DNA of 64,000 nt, taken from the NCBI GenBank assembly GCA_003952965.2, contig CM025849.1, forward strand, positions 7,041,947 to 7,105,946, read 5' to 3'. The translations under genes and the position numbers were made by a program. Positions 37,328-48,664 of the stretch are shown piece after piece. Source of the DNA: Morella rubra. Taxonomy: Eukaryota > Streptophyta > Magnoliopsida > Fagales > Myricaceae. The notes beneath the pieces are model-generated. The model had not been told where the DNA came from. It did no database searches and worked only from the letters and a program-made list of their open reading frames with translations. How positions within the stretch are numbered: the first letter of the stretch is position 1; every line of letters starts with the position of its first letter.

Positions 37328-37421
37328 ATCTTCCCCTTCAAAACTAACAGAAAATAGAAAGAAAAAAAAGTGTACTTTCCCATGTATAGCTATATAGGGA
37401 GAGATAGATATATTAGTTACT

Positions 37422-38214
37422 TCAATATTCCTCGTAGTGGATATTGATTTTTCCTGCACTTAGACTGGCAATCTGAGAGAAAGCATATCGGGAAAGATTG
37501 ATGGTTGAATTGCCCTTTGGGCAATGATCAACGACCACAACAAAAACCATTGTCCCACATGCCGACCCATTCTTCCATATGGCTTCGCTTGCTGCAGCAA
37601 CCTAGACACCTTGTTTTGATACCCAAAACATGCAGAGGATGCCTATAGACAATGACCCGTAGTTTCTTAATGGGTCATGCATGTAATCTAAGTTATTCTT
37701 TAAGTAAGGAAAATGAAAGAAACACTGCGGTTGCGGTTATTGTCAAAATTTAGAAACCAGCCCACTCGATAACAGACCGTCATCAGACTTGAACAGCCCT
37801 AATGCTGGGGGGAGGGGGAGAGGGAGATGGAGGCAAACTAGTACCTCTGAGCAATCCATCCTGGCTGGTGGTGGGGATAGTCTCTCTCCATGCACCATGC
37901 GAATACCCTTTGCAATTCCAATCACTTCCTCTAACGGCTTTTATTCAGACTCAAGACAATATGGGATGAAGATTAATATTGATTTGTTAACTTTCTCGTG
38001 ATGGATGCTCTTGAATTGGTAAAAAAAGCTACATAATTCTTGCTGCACTGGATGAGAATAATGTAGATATATGTATCGAGTAACATAGAGATACAATCTT
38101 ACGGACATAGGGAGGATCATAGAAAGTTGTTGTATCTTCCTCCCCATATGTAACCGAGTGAAGGCAGAAGGCTGCTCCCACGGCCACCATTAGAATCCAC
38201 ATATCAAGTCGCAT
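37422..38214 (-). pseudogene. EG45-like copy 3, deleted and frameshifted
   Basis: Exon 1 (38103-38214) is 37 codons plus one base, with a slightly shorter signal peptide (MRLDMWILMVAVGAAF) and a good donor. Exon 2 (37422-about 37638) has lost about 20 codons in the middle (the VQCIGGT...NPC segment), including two cysteines. The normal acceptor AG is changed (TTGGCAG to TAGGCAT). A further base is missing upstream of the LVAAASE equivalent. The tail ends YEEY. A functional product is not expected. Confidence 0.82.
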
Positions 38215-38763
38215 TATGCCTTCTTATGGTATAATGTTGAAGCTTCCTCTCTATTTTATATCTGAAAATCTTAAAAAAACAAAAAACCCGAAAAGGCTTC
38301 CTATGACTTGAAAGAACGAGTGAATTCATATATATATGAAAATGGTATATCTAACTACGATGGGCCAGAAAAAGATTATAAGTGTTCTGTTTTGTTTAAA
38401 ACAATAAATTTTTGTTCCCAATGGCATATCTAAATACTATGGGTGATGTTTCAGTGGAATGATATTATCTCTAGGACTATATAATGACTCTTGAAAAATA
38501 TGGTATATAGTTGTAGATGTTAAAATTCGAATAATTTTGGGGTTATATATTTACCGTTTCAAAGTAGAATCCAACTGCTACATTGTGTTATGGTGAAACA
38601 TTTACAGTGACATAATCTGTATGAACAATTTTATTACCTCTACGCCAAGAGGAGTTTTAGAGAAGTGAAAAAGTCAAGGAGTGAACATTTTTAGAGAACT
38701 GAAAGATTGAAGTTTCTTGTGATCATCTCGAGAGTCAAGTTATATCCAAGTCTTAAGAGAAAT
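38215..38763. repeat. upstream flank of copy 3
   Basis: No gene is seen here. The sequence matches the EG45 5' flank, with an insertion of about 190 bp (38335-38520) not found in the other copies. Confidence 0.5.
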
Positions 38764-39607
38764 GGAAATTTACAAATCACACATTAGGTTTTAGTACTTT
38801 TTTTAAAAACTCACTGGGTTTAAAAAAAATAAAAAAGCCAACTGGGTTTGTCATTTTGGTACCAAACCTCACTCGACCCAACGTTGTTAGACTTGTTTAA
38901 CGAAAAATTCATCTTGCCCAATTGCACTGTGACACGTGTCATAAACATTTAAATTAAATCTAAAATTAATAAAAAAATATATAATTAACTAAATCTAAAA
39001 TTAATTTTTTTAAAAAAAAAAAAGGTCAGGGACCTCAATCTTTCACACTGGATGGGGAGCCCCCCTCCATCTTTCACAGTGGGCGGTGGTCTGGGTGTGG
39101 TTGGTGGACCTCCCCCCATCCCGCAACTAGTTGCGGGATGGGGGCAAGTCCCCCAACCACCTCGCAGCCGCCGATGGGTGGAGGGGATCCACCCCTGGGC
39201 GGCTAGCAAATTTAGAAGGAATCCCTCCTCCACCCCGGCTTTGGGGCTGTTGGAGGACCTCCCCCAGACCACTGCCTAGGGTGGAAGAGCCCTCCCTCTA
39301 GCCGCCCAGATGTGGAGGGGGATTCTCCCCCTCCACAGTGAAACGATTAGGGGTCCCCGATCCTTTTTTTTTTATATTAATTTTAGATTTAATTTTAAAA
39401 AAATATTTATATATTTTTTATTTTAATGACATGTGTAATATTGCGATTGGGTAAGATGAATTTTCTATTAAATAAGTGTAACATTGTTAGGTCGTGTGAG
39501 GCTTAGTATTAAAATGACAAACTTAGTGAGCTTTGTTATTTTTAATAAAAACTCAGTGAGTTTTTTAAAAAGACACTAAAACTCAGTGAGTGATTTGTAA
39601 ATTTTCC
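38764..39607. mobile_element. MULE-like element with GC-rich palindromic core
   Basis: The 844-bp element has ends GGAAATTTACAAATCACACA and, reverse complemented, GGAAAATTTACAAATCACTC. A 10-bp duplication TAAGAGAAAT lies at 38754-38763 and 39608-39617. The core 39030-39360 is GC-rich and has a near-perfect hairpin around GCAACTAGTTGC (39121-39132) flanked by CCCCCATCCC/GGGATGGGGG. This resembles the core of 31070-31910. Confidence 0.85.
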
Positions 39608-39617
39608 TAAGAGAAAT

Positions 39618-40198
39618 ACACTTGGAATCTTCTGACTATGAGTATTTATATCTCGACACTTTGTACCACAATCTATTATCTTTGTCATATTGCTGGTTAA
39701 GAACTTTTTGTGAGAAATGACAATTTTATCCCTATAATTTGTTTGATATTTACCATTTTATGAGAGTAAAAATTTTAATTTTGATGCTAAAAAATCAATT
39801 TTCATCAAAATTGGTGAATTGTTTTAACTGAAAGTATAAAGTCTCTGAATTAATCAACAGTATTTGATCATTGCAATGTGACAAAAATAATAGTTGATGG
39901 TAACGAAAATTTTAGTAGAAGGTGTAAAGTATCTAAAGTCAATAGTTGGTTGTTGCAATGTGACAAGACTCCATAATTGAAGAGTGCAAAGCACACCCAG
40001 ACATTCATCATCCAATCTTATGCGTCGTTTGCCTTACTAATTGACTAAATTATAATACAAAATCTGATGATCAATAAGAGTGTGCATGTAGGAAAACTTT
40101 CCTACATACGATTTCATTTATGTAAGATTCAAGACACCTCAAATATTGCTTCTGATCATTTAGGTGATAACTTAGACAAGGATATAATCAATACCATG
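39618..40198. repeat. spacer and ZIFL 3'-flank copy
   Basis: No gene is seen here. Bases 39990-40193 match the sequence downstream of the ZIFL gene at 61270-61470 (phrase TTCATCATCCAATCTTA). The same block recurs at 58100-58260. Earlier bases match the flank spacer repeats. Confidence 0.6.
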
Positions 40199-41310
40199 TG
40201 AAAAACAAGGTTTAGACCCTAAAGAACACCTAGAGGGGGGTGAATACGTGTTGCTACTTTCTTGTTTAATGATCAGATAAATTTATAACAAGTTCGAAAT
40301 TATTCTTGTCTAGATCTGAAAGTATTAAACAATTAGCATATATCAAACACAAATAAAATATCAATCACACGCCAGGCCAAGAAATTTGAAGACGAAGTTG
40401 AAAACCTTAACAAAGGAAAAATCACTCCAAGCTAGCAGCCACCAAAAATTCACTAAGAAGATAAACCTTACATCAGTAATTCAGACACGGGCAACATCCA
40501 GTTGCTTGACTCTGACTACCCTGAAGTAATAGTATAAACAATCCAGTTTAGGCTTGCTCCCTTGCAGTTAACCTTCAGCTTTTTGAGATTCTTCTTGTGA
40601 ATCTCTTCAAGAATGCTCTGGTTCTTCAACACCGGTAACTTCGACTGTCACTCTCCTTAAACTTTCTGAAGGCTTCTCACAAGAGGTTAGTTTCAATGGT
40701 GATTGAAGTAGGAGAAAGAAAATATGAATACTTTAGGTGCAAAGGTATCAAAGGGTTTTTCTCTCAAGCATGAGATTCCAAGAAACAATAAAAATGACTT
40801 GGGTAAAAAGCTTGGGCGTTTGTTTCACTGTTTAAATAGAATAAGATAAGAAAATTCAAATATGGTAAGTTTTGCTTGAGCCAAGATCGAGCGAGCATCA
40901 AACGAATTGAATCTGTATAAAACTTCATCATTTTCGCTCGAGCCAAAGTCAGGCGAATTGGTTTTATGTAAAAAGTCACATGCTTCGCTCGAGCCAAGAT
41001 CAAGCGAAGCTAGGGCGAGTTGAATCTATGTAAAAGTGCACATTTTTTACTTAAGCTAAGATTAGGTGAAGGTAGGGTGAAATCATATTCCAAAGATAAT
41101 TTTGAGAGATTTTAGGAACGGATCACACTCCATGAATTTGAACTTTTCCTCCAAAATTCAAACGTCTTTCATCCTTATCTTCATGATTCACATGCTTTTC
41201 AATCCTAATCTTCTTAGGAGACATCTTGAACACTTAAACAAAGTAGTCTTATCTAAATAAATCAAATTATAATTCAAATTTGACAAAGAATATGTCAATT
41301 AACATTAACA
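40199..41310. mobile_element. solo LTR
   Basis: The 1112-bp element with TG...CA ends (TGAAAAACAAGG ... CATTAACA) is flanked by the exact 5-bp duplication CCATG (40194-40198, 41311-41315). The undisturbed paralogous site is at about 61460-61475. Inside is a degenerate tandem repeat of about 65-70 bp at 40870-41060 with the phrase GCTCGAGCCAAGATC. No coding region was found. Confidence 0.82.
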
Positions 41311-41419
41311 CCATGATCTACCCACTGCAATAAAAATCACAGATCATCTCTAAGGATTTTCTTCCAACAATTTCACAAGATTTGATCAGGTTCAGTGTCT
41401 CCTTCCTTAATTATGGCAT

Positions 41420-41509
41420 TTACATCTCAGCAAGAAACGGCTTGAATGTCATCAGCACTCTTATTGCCTCAACCACATGCAAGATGAAGAAAAACAGCAA
41501 GTCAATCAC
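41420..41509 (-). pseudogene. ZIFL last-exon copy
   Basis: The minus strand reads [16 protein letters not shown] then a stop (41420-41422), matching the C-terminus of the ZIFL gene at 61565-61650. The flanking 3' UTR-like sequence (41320-41419) also matches 61470-61564. It is an orphan copy left by duplication; no upstream exons are present. Confidence 0.75.
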
Positions 41510-41719
41510 CTACATTTTCAGCCAAGATGATGACTCTCGATTGAAACTCGTTGCTTAACATTTTCAATCCAAGAATTACGAGGAATGTGGATGTTAGATG
41601 TTAGATGTTAAATTCAGAATCTACCGAGTAGTATCCAACTCATCGATGAAAAGCAATAATCGCACAACCAGTTAATAAATGAAAATAAGACAATACTCAA
41701 ATCTACTGACTAAAGTATA

Positions 41720-42345
41720 AAGCTTTTAAGGCAATTCCTCTTTTTCTTTTCCTTCAATCTCATCTCCTTTTACTTGGTTCATCTCGTGGGTTATGAGAGA
41801 TCCATAAGCTCATCCAGAGACAATTTCGTTAAATCTTTGGCTTCCTAAATAGTTATTACTTTAGGTTCCCAAGCCTTAGGAAGACACCTGAGAATTTTTC
41901 TCACCATTTCTATATTAGTATATTTTTTACCAAGAGATTTCAATTCATTAATAATATCAATAAAGTGAGCAAATATGGCAGAGATAGATTCATTGGATTT
42001 CATCTTAAATAATTCATAGCTATGCACAAGTATGCTAATTTTGTATTCCTTGACCTAATCTGTACCTTCATGAGTAACTAACAATTTTTCCCATATATCC
42101 TTAGCAGTTTCACACCAAAAAACACGGTTAAATTCATTAGCATCAAAAACACAATATAAAACATTCATAGCTTTAGCATTTAACGACATAAGATTATGAT
42201 CAGCCTCATCCAAATCATTTTCCTCTTTATGCAATCCATCATCATCTCTAGGATGTCTTGGGCCACAAGTATGATTTTTCAAAGTTCGTAATCCACGGCT
42301 TGAATATAGATCTTTATCCTTGCTTTCCAATAGTTGTAGCAAGTT
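41720..42345 (-). pseudogene. copia gag (UBN2-type) fragment
   Basis: The first piece (42342-42055) contains LMSLNAKAMNVLYCVFDANE and ETAKDIWEKLLVTHEGT. The second (42027-41845) contains HSYELFKMKSNESISAIFAH then LRCLPKAWEPKV. Both match the gag region of plant copia elements of the UBN2/DUF4219 type. A stop separates the two pieces (near 42052). The fragment ends before the zinc knuckle. Confidence 0.8.
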
Positions 42346-43681
42346 CCACTGAACAGAAGATGACAGTTAGTAGATTGATCTTCAGACAACAAAGAGCTAA
42401 CAAGAGTAGTCATTAGTAAGATATTAAACCTCAGTTCGGATACCAATTGTGAGTCTAAATAGCAACAAAATAGGGGGTGAATTGGGTTTTACAAAATATT
42501 AGACTTTTCTAATAAAAACGTAGATCTGAAAAATACTTAATGCTATATAAAACAAAGAACAATAAATGATAGCAATAAAGTAAAAGAGTATGGGAAGAGA
42601 GATAACACCACGATTTTTAGGTGATTTGGCCAAGACTTACCTACGTCCACCCCCAAGGCTATTGCCTTCCTTGGGCTTCTCCATTATAATCCAATAGTGT
42701 CACAACTTAGCTTTCGGGTGCTAAGTAACCTTTGCAAGAGTTTTTTCGAGCTTATTCTTCAACTCGAACCACAAATCTCAAAGCCTATGAGATTTCTTCT
42801 ATCCTCACGGGGAGGCCCAAGTGTATCCCATACTGAAAGGTTTTTCAAAAGTTTAAAGATAAGAATGATAAACAATAACTCTAAAAATTAGATCAGCAAA
42901 TTCAATGCTCAATAAATGGCTACAAGACAAGATCTAATAGTGATGGCAGCAAAAAAGTAGCAGATATCTTGGGAAACTTGTAGCTTTATTCTTTTGTGCT
43001 TTTCTTTCACTTTTCAGAGGCTAGGTCAAGATTGATGATGTAGAAGATGCAAAAGATGTATTTTCTCTCTCCATAATGTTGTCTTGGTCCCAAGGGCCTT
43101 TTTGGAATGTTGGAGAGGTGCCCTAAGTGCCACAACGTCTTAATTTCGAGTTGAGTCATCATTTTAAAAATAGAATTCCCACAACATGTGTCGACACATA
43201 TATGCCTACGTGTCGACACCATCTTCAAGTCTGAAACTGACTCGTTAGTGCCTGTGGCATGTGTCAACACTTCCTTCACATGTGTCGACACCATCTTCTC
43301 ATGCGTCGACATTGTACTTTCGATGTGTCGACACTATCAAAATGGCATTCTGGCAGCTATACAATGTGTCAACCATGTGTCAACACCATCTTGGCAGATA
43401 GAGTTTTTTAGTGCTTTTTGATTTGCAATCATTTCCATTTCAACATGAAAACTCCTACAATGAAAAATTCAATAGTTTAGGTGCATGCCATGGTGTTTAA
43501 ATTGAATATAGGGCATAATAAATTAGAGAAAGATTTAAATACAATTGAGTACTCTCAATTGAATAGTGGATTGACAACCACATATTCGAAAAGTATTCCA
43601 AAGCTATTTTCTCATTTGTTATCATCAAAATCGAGTTAGATAGCTCAAGGAGCAACCTTGGGCTAACAACTTTTTCTATCA
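41720..43681 (-). mobile_element. truncated copia-type retrotransposon (LTR plus gag part)
   Basis: On the minus strand the order is LTR (43681 to 42448, TG...CA ends), then a primer-binding site (42429-42445, TGGTATCCGAAC, compare the initiator-tRNA type TGGTATCAGAGC), then gag. The gag is truncated near 41720 where array sequence resumes, so pol and the second LTR are missing. The LTR begins TGATAGAAAAAGTTGTTAGC and contains repeated GTGTCGACA words at 43185-43385. Confidence 0.75.
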
Positions 43682-44331
43682 CTTAAGCCCGATGGTAGAG
43701 TATATTTCAACAACTAACAACTGAGAGAGAAATTTATAAAGAATTCGATACCATTACCACTCATCCTAAGGGGCTATTTTAACTATCATAACCCATTACA
43801 CACTTGAAATAGCAATAACAATCGACTAATTAAGACAATTGAAGAGTCGCCATGTGGGCGTCTTTATTTCTCAATTATCTCTTGAGGCAGTTACTGTGTG
43901 ATTTTTGAATTATATTATGCCTGAGCTTTACAATCAGATTAAAGAGATGGGTTGCGCAAGGTTGGAAGAAAAGCTATTTTGGATCTGCTAGAAAAGGTGC
44001 CCTATACTTTGATTCTCTGAGTATTCCTCCGTATCTATCTGCAGGCTTGCAGTCCTCGTGCTCTCTGATCTTGTCTAAGGTAGTATGCACAAGGGATGAG
44101 ATCATTAGTGAGAGCCTTGAAAGCATATCTTGTTGTGCATCTAATGATTTGCAGGAGAGAAAGCACAAGAAACATTAATTTATATATCTTAGTTGTTGAA
44201 ATACTCCATTAATCTGCAATAAAAAGGATACATAAACAGTGGGTTGGTTCATATTTCTTTCTTAATTTCTTCTCAACAATCATGAGCTCCTAGAGGAATG
44301 CTCAGTAACTGATGAGACTTACACATATCAG
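43682..44331. repeat. 3'-flank repeat of EG45-like copy 4
   Basis: No gene is seen here. It matches 345-1020 with high identity. The minus strand has an open frame (about 44168-43974) containing KIREHEDCKPADRYGGILRE that is also recognisable in the other flank copies. I do not recognise it. Confidence 0.65.
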
Positions 44332-46001
44332 TTACAAGCCTTCCTCATAGCGGATCTTGATTTTTCCTGCACTTAGATTGGCAATCAAAGCAAAAGCATC
44401 TCGGGAAAGATTGATGGTTGAACTGCACTTTAGGCAATGGTCAACAATCGGAACAATAAAAGGGCCCGGGGTACTACTACAAGGATTTGGTGTGAGGTTT
44501 GTGCCTCCAATGCATTTGACTAAAATCCATCTCCCACATACTGACCCATTCTTCCATATGGCTTCACTTGCTGCAGCAACCCAACGACCCTTGTCTTTAT
44601 TCCCAAAACATGCAGAGGCTGCCAAGAGACAATGACCGTTACTTCTTTCTTTTTCTTCCTAGGAAATTGTAATTCATTTATTAAACTCCAAGAAAAAGAG
44701 CAGCAAGTACATACAAAATCAGATCTAGAGGGCCAATCAAAAAACCTAAACCACCCTAAAGTCCTACACTATAAGTGGATAGCGGTAACAAGCGTCGGGA
44801 TCATAAACAGCCACAAGGGCAGTAAGGCAACCACAAACTGGTAAAGAGGGCTGAGAGACAAACCGACCTCAAGGGCCAGGTCACAACACGAATAGGAAAA
44901 GACCAAAAGTGTCGGGACAACACAAACAAAAAATGACCACAAGGGTCCAGACAAACCGTCGCTCAAATAAAGGTTTGTTACTTCTTAATGTGTCATACAT
45001 GCAATGTAAGTTATTCTTTAAAAAATGAAAAGGAAAGAAACACTCCTAGTAGATTAAAAAATAGGCCTAAATGCACATCATACCCCTACGGTATACTTAA
45101 GTTGCAGATATGCCCCTTTGGTACAGAAAGTTGTTTTAATACCCCTATGGTAATATTTCTATTAACAAAATACCCATCTGTCCACTACCCGTTTAAAAAA
45201 CTAAAGGGAAGTGGTGAAGTGACGTTCCTCAACACGTCTGGGCCCACTTTCAACATGTCATATTCCCAGTCAACTCAAACGCCATACCATTTTTAAAAAA
45301 AATCAAAATCTAAACTAAATTCGAGATAAGCTGACGTGGCATTTGAGTTAATTGGGCATATAACGTGGTAAAAGTGGGCCCATATGACATTTGGCGTATT
45401 TTTGTTCGTGCAAACATGTTAAGGAATGCCACTTCACCACTTCCTGTTGGTTTTTTAAACGGGAAGTGGACAAGGGATATTTTGTTAACAGAAATATTAC
45501 TCAGGAGTATTAAAACAACTTTCTTTACTACTTTAAAAAAATAAAAAACAACAACAACAACAACTTTCTTTACTAGAGGAGCATATCAACACCTTAAGCA
45601 TATCACAGGAGTATGAAGTGCATTTAAGCCTAAAAATAAAAATAGACAAATAAAAAGGAAACCTTTATTTCAATCTTCCTAACCATTATCCTTTGAAAAC
45701 CCCACTTTCACCAAACAAAACGTGGGTTTATGTTAACTTTCTCCTAATGCTTTTGCTTTGGTAAAAAAAAAAAAAGCGACATAATTCTCGCTGAACTGAT
45801 AATATTGTTAAAGTCATGGGACACTTACCTGAATGAGAATAATTAATGTATATGCACAGAGTAACAAAGAGATATAATCTTACGGACATAGGGTGGATCA
45901 TAGTAGGTTGCTGTATCTTCCTCCCCATTTACTGTAACCGTGTGGAGATAGACGACTGCTCCTACAGCCACCATTAGAATCCACATGATATCAACTCGCA
46001 T
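44332..46001 (-). CDS. EG45-like / plant natriuretic peptide-like secreted protein, copy 4 (intact)
   Basis: Exon 1 is 45884-46001 and exon 2 is 44332-44618; donor and acceptor match copy 1. The product is 134 residues. It has a signal peptide (MRVDIMWILMVAVGAVVYLH), then GEEDTATYYDPPYV joined to PSACFG. The double-psi beta-barrel follows with the six cysteines (SVCG, VKCIGGT, NPCSS, DHCLKC) and ends AGKIKIRYEEGL. It differs from copy 1 in the variable loop (NPCSSTPGPFIV against NPCSNDIDIV) and in Pro to Leu at DHCLKC. The intron is enlarged by a 571-bp MITE (45062-45632) that copy 1 lacks. Secreted; function inferred from the family only. Confidence 0.87.
45062..45632. mobile_element. MITE in the intron of EG45-like copy 4
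   Basis: The ends are TAGGCCTAAATGCAC and, reverse complemented, TAGGCTTAAATGCAC, with long inverted repeats (over 150 bp). Copies 1, 2 and 6 lack it at the same intron position. Copy 5 has it at 55424-55944. A short CAA microsatellite lies at 45549-45571. Confidence 0.82.
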
Positions 46002-47096
46002 GATGCCTTCTTGTGGTACGACGTTGAAGCTTCCTTTCCTTTTTATATCTGAAAATCTCAAAAAAAAAAATCCGTAATGGCTTCCTATGACTTGAAAGAA
46101 CAACCGCGAGAATTCATATATATATATATATTCGATTAATTTTAGGTTATATATTCACCGTCTCAAAGTAAAATCCACTTGTCATGTTGTTTTATGATGA
46201 AACATTTACGGTGACATTTTGTTTGGATGAACAATTTTACCTCTACGCCAAGATGATTTTTAGAGAAAGGAAAGGTCAAAAAGTGAACATTTTTAGACAA
46301 CTGAAAAGGTAGAGAGAAGTGAAAGGTAAGGACTGAACATTTTTAGACAATTGATAGATAGGAGTTTCGTATGTTCCTCTCGCGAGTCAAGTTATATCCA
46401 CTTTAAAAAAAAATACATTTTGTACTCTCGACACTTTTCACCACAGTCTATTATTTTTGTCATTTTGCATCTATAAACTATTGATTTCATTAATATTTTC
46501 TATGCCAAATGGTAATTTTATCCCCATAATTTATTTGACCGTGACCATTTTATGAGAGAAAAAAAATCGTAACTTTAAAAGCTAAAAAATTTATTCCCAT
46601 CAAAATTGACAAAAAATTTTAACAAAAAATGTAAAATATCAATAATTGATCATTGCAATGTAACAAAAACAATAGTTGACACAGGAGTGGTCAGCACCGA
46701 GACTCAAAATTCAAATTAATTTTGGGATTGATTTATGAAGATTTGTTACACATATGGGCAATTGAAGAGTCACGATGTAGGCGCCTTTATTTCTCAACTA
46801 TCTTTTAAGGCAGTTCCTGTGTGATTGTTGAATTATATTTTGCCTGGGCTATACTATTAAATAAAAGAGATAGTTTAGGTAGGGTTTGAAGAAAAGCTAT
46901 TTTGGCTCTGCTAGAAAAGGTGCCCTGAACTTGGATTCGTTGACTATTCCTCCATTTGATCTATTAGGCTTGCAGCTCTCTGATCTTGTCTTATGCAGTA
47001 TGCACAAGGGATGAGATCATTTGTAAGAGCCTTGAAAGCATAAGTTTGTTGTGCATCTAATGATTTCCAAGAGTGAAAGCACAAGAGACATTAAGG
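46002..47096. repeat. upstream flank of copy 4 and an adjoining 3'-flank unit
   Basis: No gene is seen here. Bases 46002-46400 match the EG45 5' flank, 46400-46740 match the 34910-35220 spacer, and 46740-47090 match the 3'-flank unit, as at 35220-35570. Confidence 0.6.
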
Positions 47097-47538
47097 GTTA
47101 ATTATACTTTGCACCCACGTGGTTTGGGGGTCCTAACACTTTATACTCCGTTCATTTGATTTTGAGACATTTTACCCACATGGTCTGGGCTTCCTTCGAT
47201 TTGCACCCTGCCATCTATTTATCCTTTATTTCAAACGGAAACATCAGTTGCATGTTCTACACGTGGCTTACTTGCCCATTTTGTCCCGATATTCAAAAAG
47301 GGTTAATTACACTTTACACCTACGTGGTTTGAAGGGTTCGACACTTGGGAGTCCTTTTTTTTTTTATACACTTCACACCCCATGTTGTTCTACACATGTC
47401 TTAAATAACGGATAAATTTATGGTGGTGCAAATAGAAGTAAGTCAGAACCACGTAAGTGAAATGTGTCAGAATTGAAAGAACGAAGTGCAAAATATCAAG
47501 ACTCTCAAATTACGTAGGTGAAAAGTATAATTAACTCA
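47097..47538. mobile_element. TIR element with CACGTGG-rich ends
   Basis: The left end reads GGTTAATTATACTTTGCACC and the right end, reverse complemented, GAGTTAATTATACTTTTCAC. Internal copies of the end sequence occur (47300, TTAATTACACTTTACACC). A relic of the same element is at 35575-35890, and its right end is also recognisable at 13700-13770. The target duplication is unclear. Confidence 0.55.
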
Positions 47539-48122
47539 AAATAAAAATAGACAAATAAAAACGAAAACCTTTATTTGAATCTTCCTAACCATTATCTTTG
47601 GTGAAAGGCTACTCAAATCTCCAGTACCCATCCATATGACATGGTGAGACGCCACTAAATACTCATTTGAAAGCCCCAGTTTCACCAAACTAAAAACAAA
47701 GATCCAGTGTACAATATCTTTCACCATCTAGCCATTCAACATGGGTTTTATGTTATAACTTTCTCGTGATGCTTTTGAATCGGTATAAAAAAAAAAAAAA
47801 AAACTACATAATTCTTGCTGAACTGATACTATGATATATAGTTGTAGATTTTAATATTCGATTAATTTTGGGGTTTTATATTCCCCTTCTCAAAGTAGAA
47901 TCAATTGTCACATTGTGTTATATATGGTGAAACATTTACAGTAGAATCAATTGTCACATTGAGTTATATATGGTGAAACATTTACAGTGACATTTTGTCT
48001 GGATGCAGCAATTTTACCTCTACGTCAAGAGGATAATTCTTAGAGAAGTATCAAGGATGAGTGAACATTTGTAGAGAACTGGAAGGTAGGAGCTTCATGT
48101 TCATCTTGTGCATCAAGTTATA
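47539..48122. repeat. EG45-unit remnant without exons
   Basis: No gene is seen here. Intron and 5'-flank sequence of an EG45-like unit survives, for example TATAACTTTCTCGTGATGCTTTTGAATCGG, but exon 1 is deleted. The join lies after ACTGATACTATGATATATAG near 47835. A duplicated 50-bp block (CAATTGTCACATTG...GAAACATTTACAGT) occurs at 47890-47990. Confidence 0.55.
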
Positions 48123-48655
48123 GGAGTAAACTCATAGTTAGCCCCTTATGTTTGGATAAAAATCAAGTTACTACCCTTATTTTTCAATCTAACAATTTGA
48201 TACCCATAACTTTCAAAATCTATCAATCTTCGCCCCCCCCCCCCCCCGGGGCGTCTAAAATAGACGTTAAATCAAACATAAAAGTATAAAAAAATGACCA
48301 AAATGCCCCTCTAAAATAAAATTACTAAAAAATTAAAAAAATACATTAAAAATAAAAAAAAGATATTTTTTAAAAATATTTTTAAATAAAACTATTGAAA
48401 CTCTATTTCAATAATCTATTTATTTTTAATTTATTTTTTAAATTTATATTATTTTTATTTATTTTTTAAAATTTAGCCTTGGAGGGGCATTTCGGTCATT
48501 TTGCATGATTTTCCGTCGGACTTAATCCTAATTTAGACGGGGGGACAAAGATTGATAGGTTTTGAAAGTTATAGGTCTCAAATTGTTGGATTGAAAAATA
48601 AAGGTAGCAACTTGATTTTTGCCCAAACATAGGGAGCTAACTATGAGTTTACCCT
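48123..48655. mobile_element. MULE-derived MITE related to the 4.2-kb MULE
   Basis: The 533-bp element has ends GGAGTAAACTCATAGTTAGC and, reverse complemented, AGGGTAAACTCATAGTTAGC. An exact 9-bp duplication CAAGTTATA lies at 48114-48122 and 48656-48664. The terminal 100 bp closely resemble those of 26767-30993 (phrases TTACTACCCTTATTTTTCAA, ACAATTTGA). It has an AT-rich core and a run of 15 C at 48233-48247. Confidence 0.88.
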
Positions 48656-48664
48656 CAAGTTATA

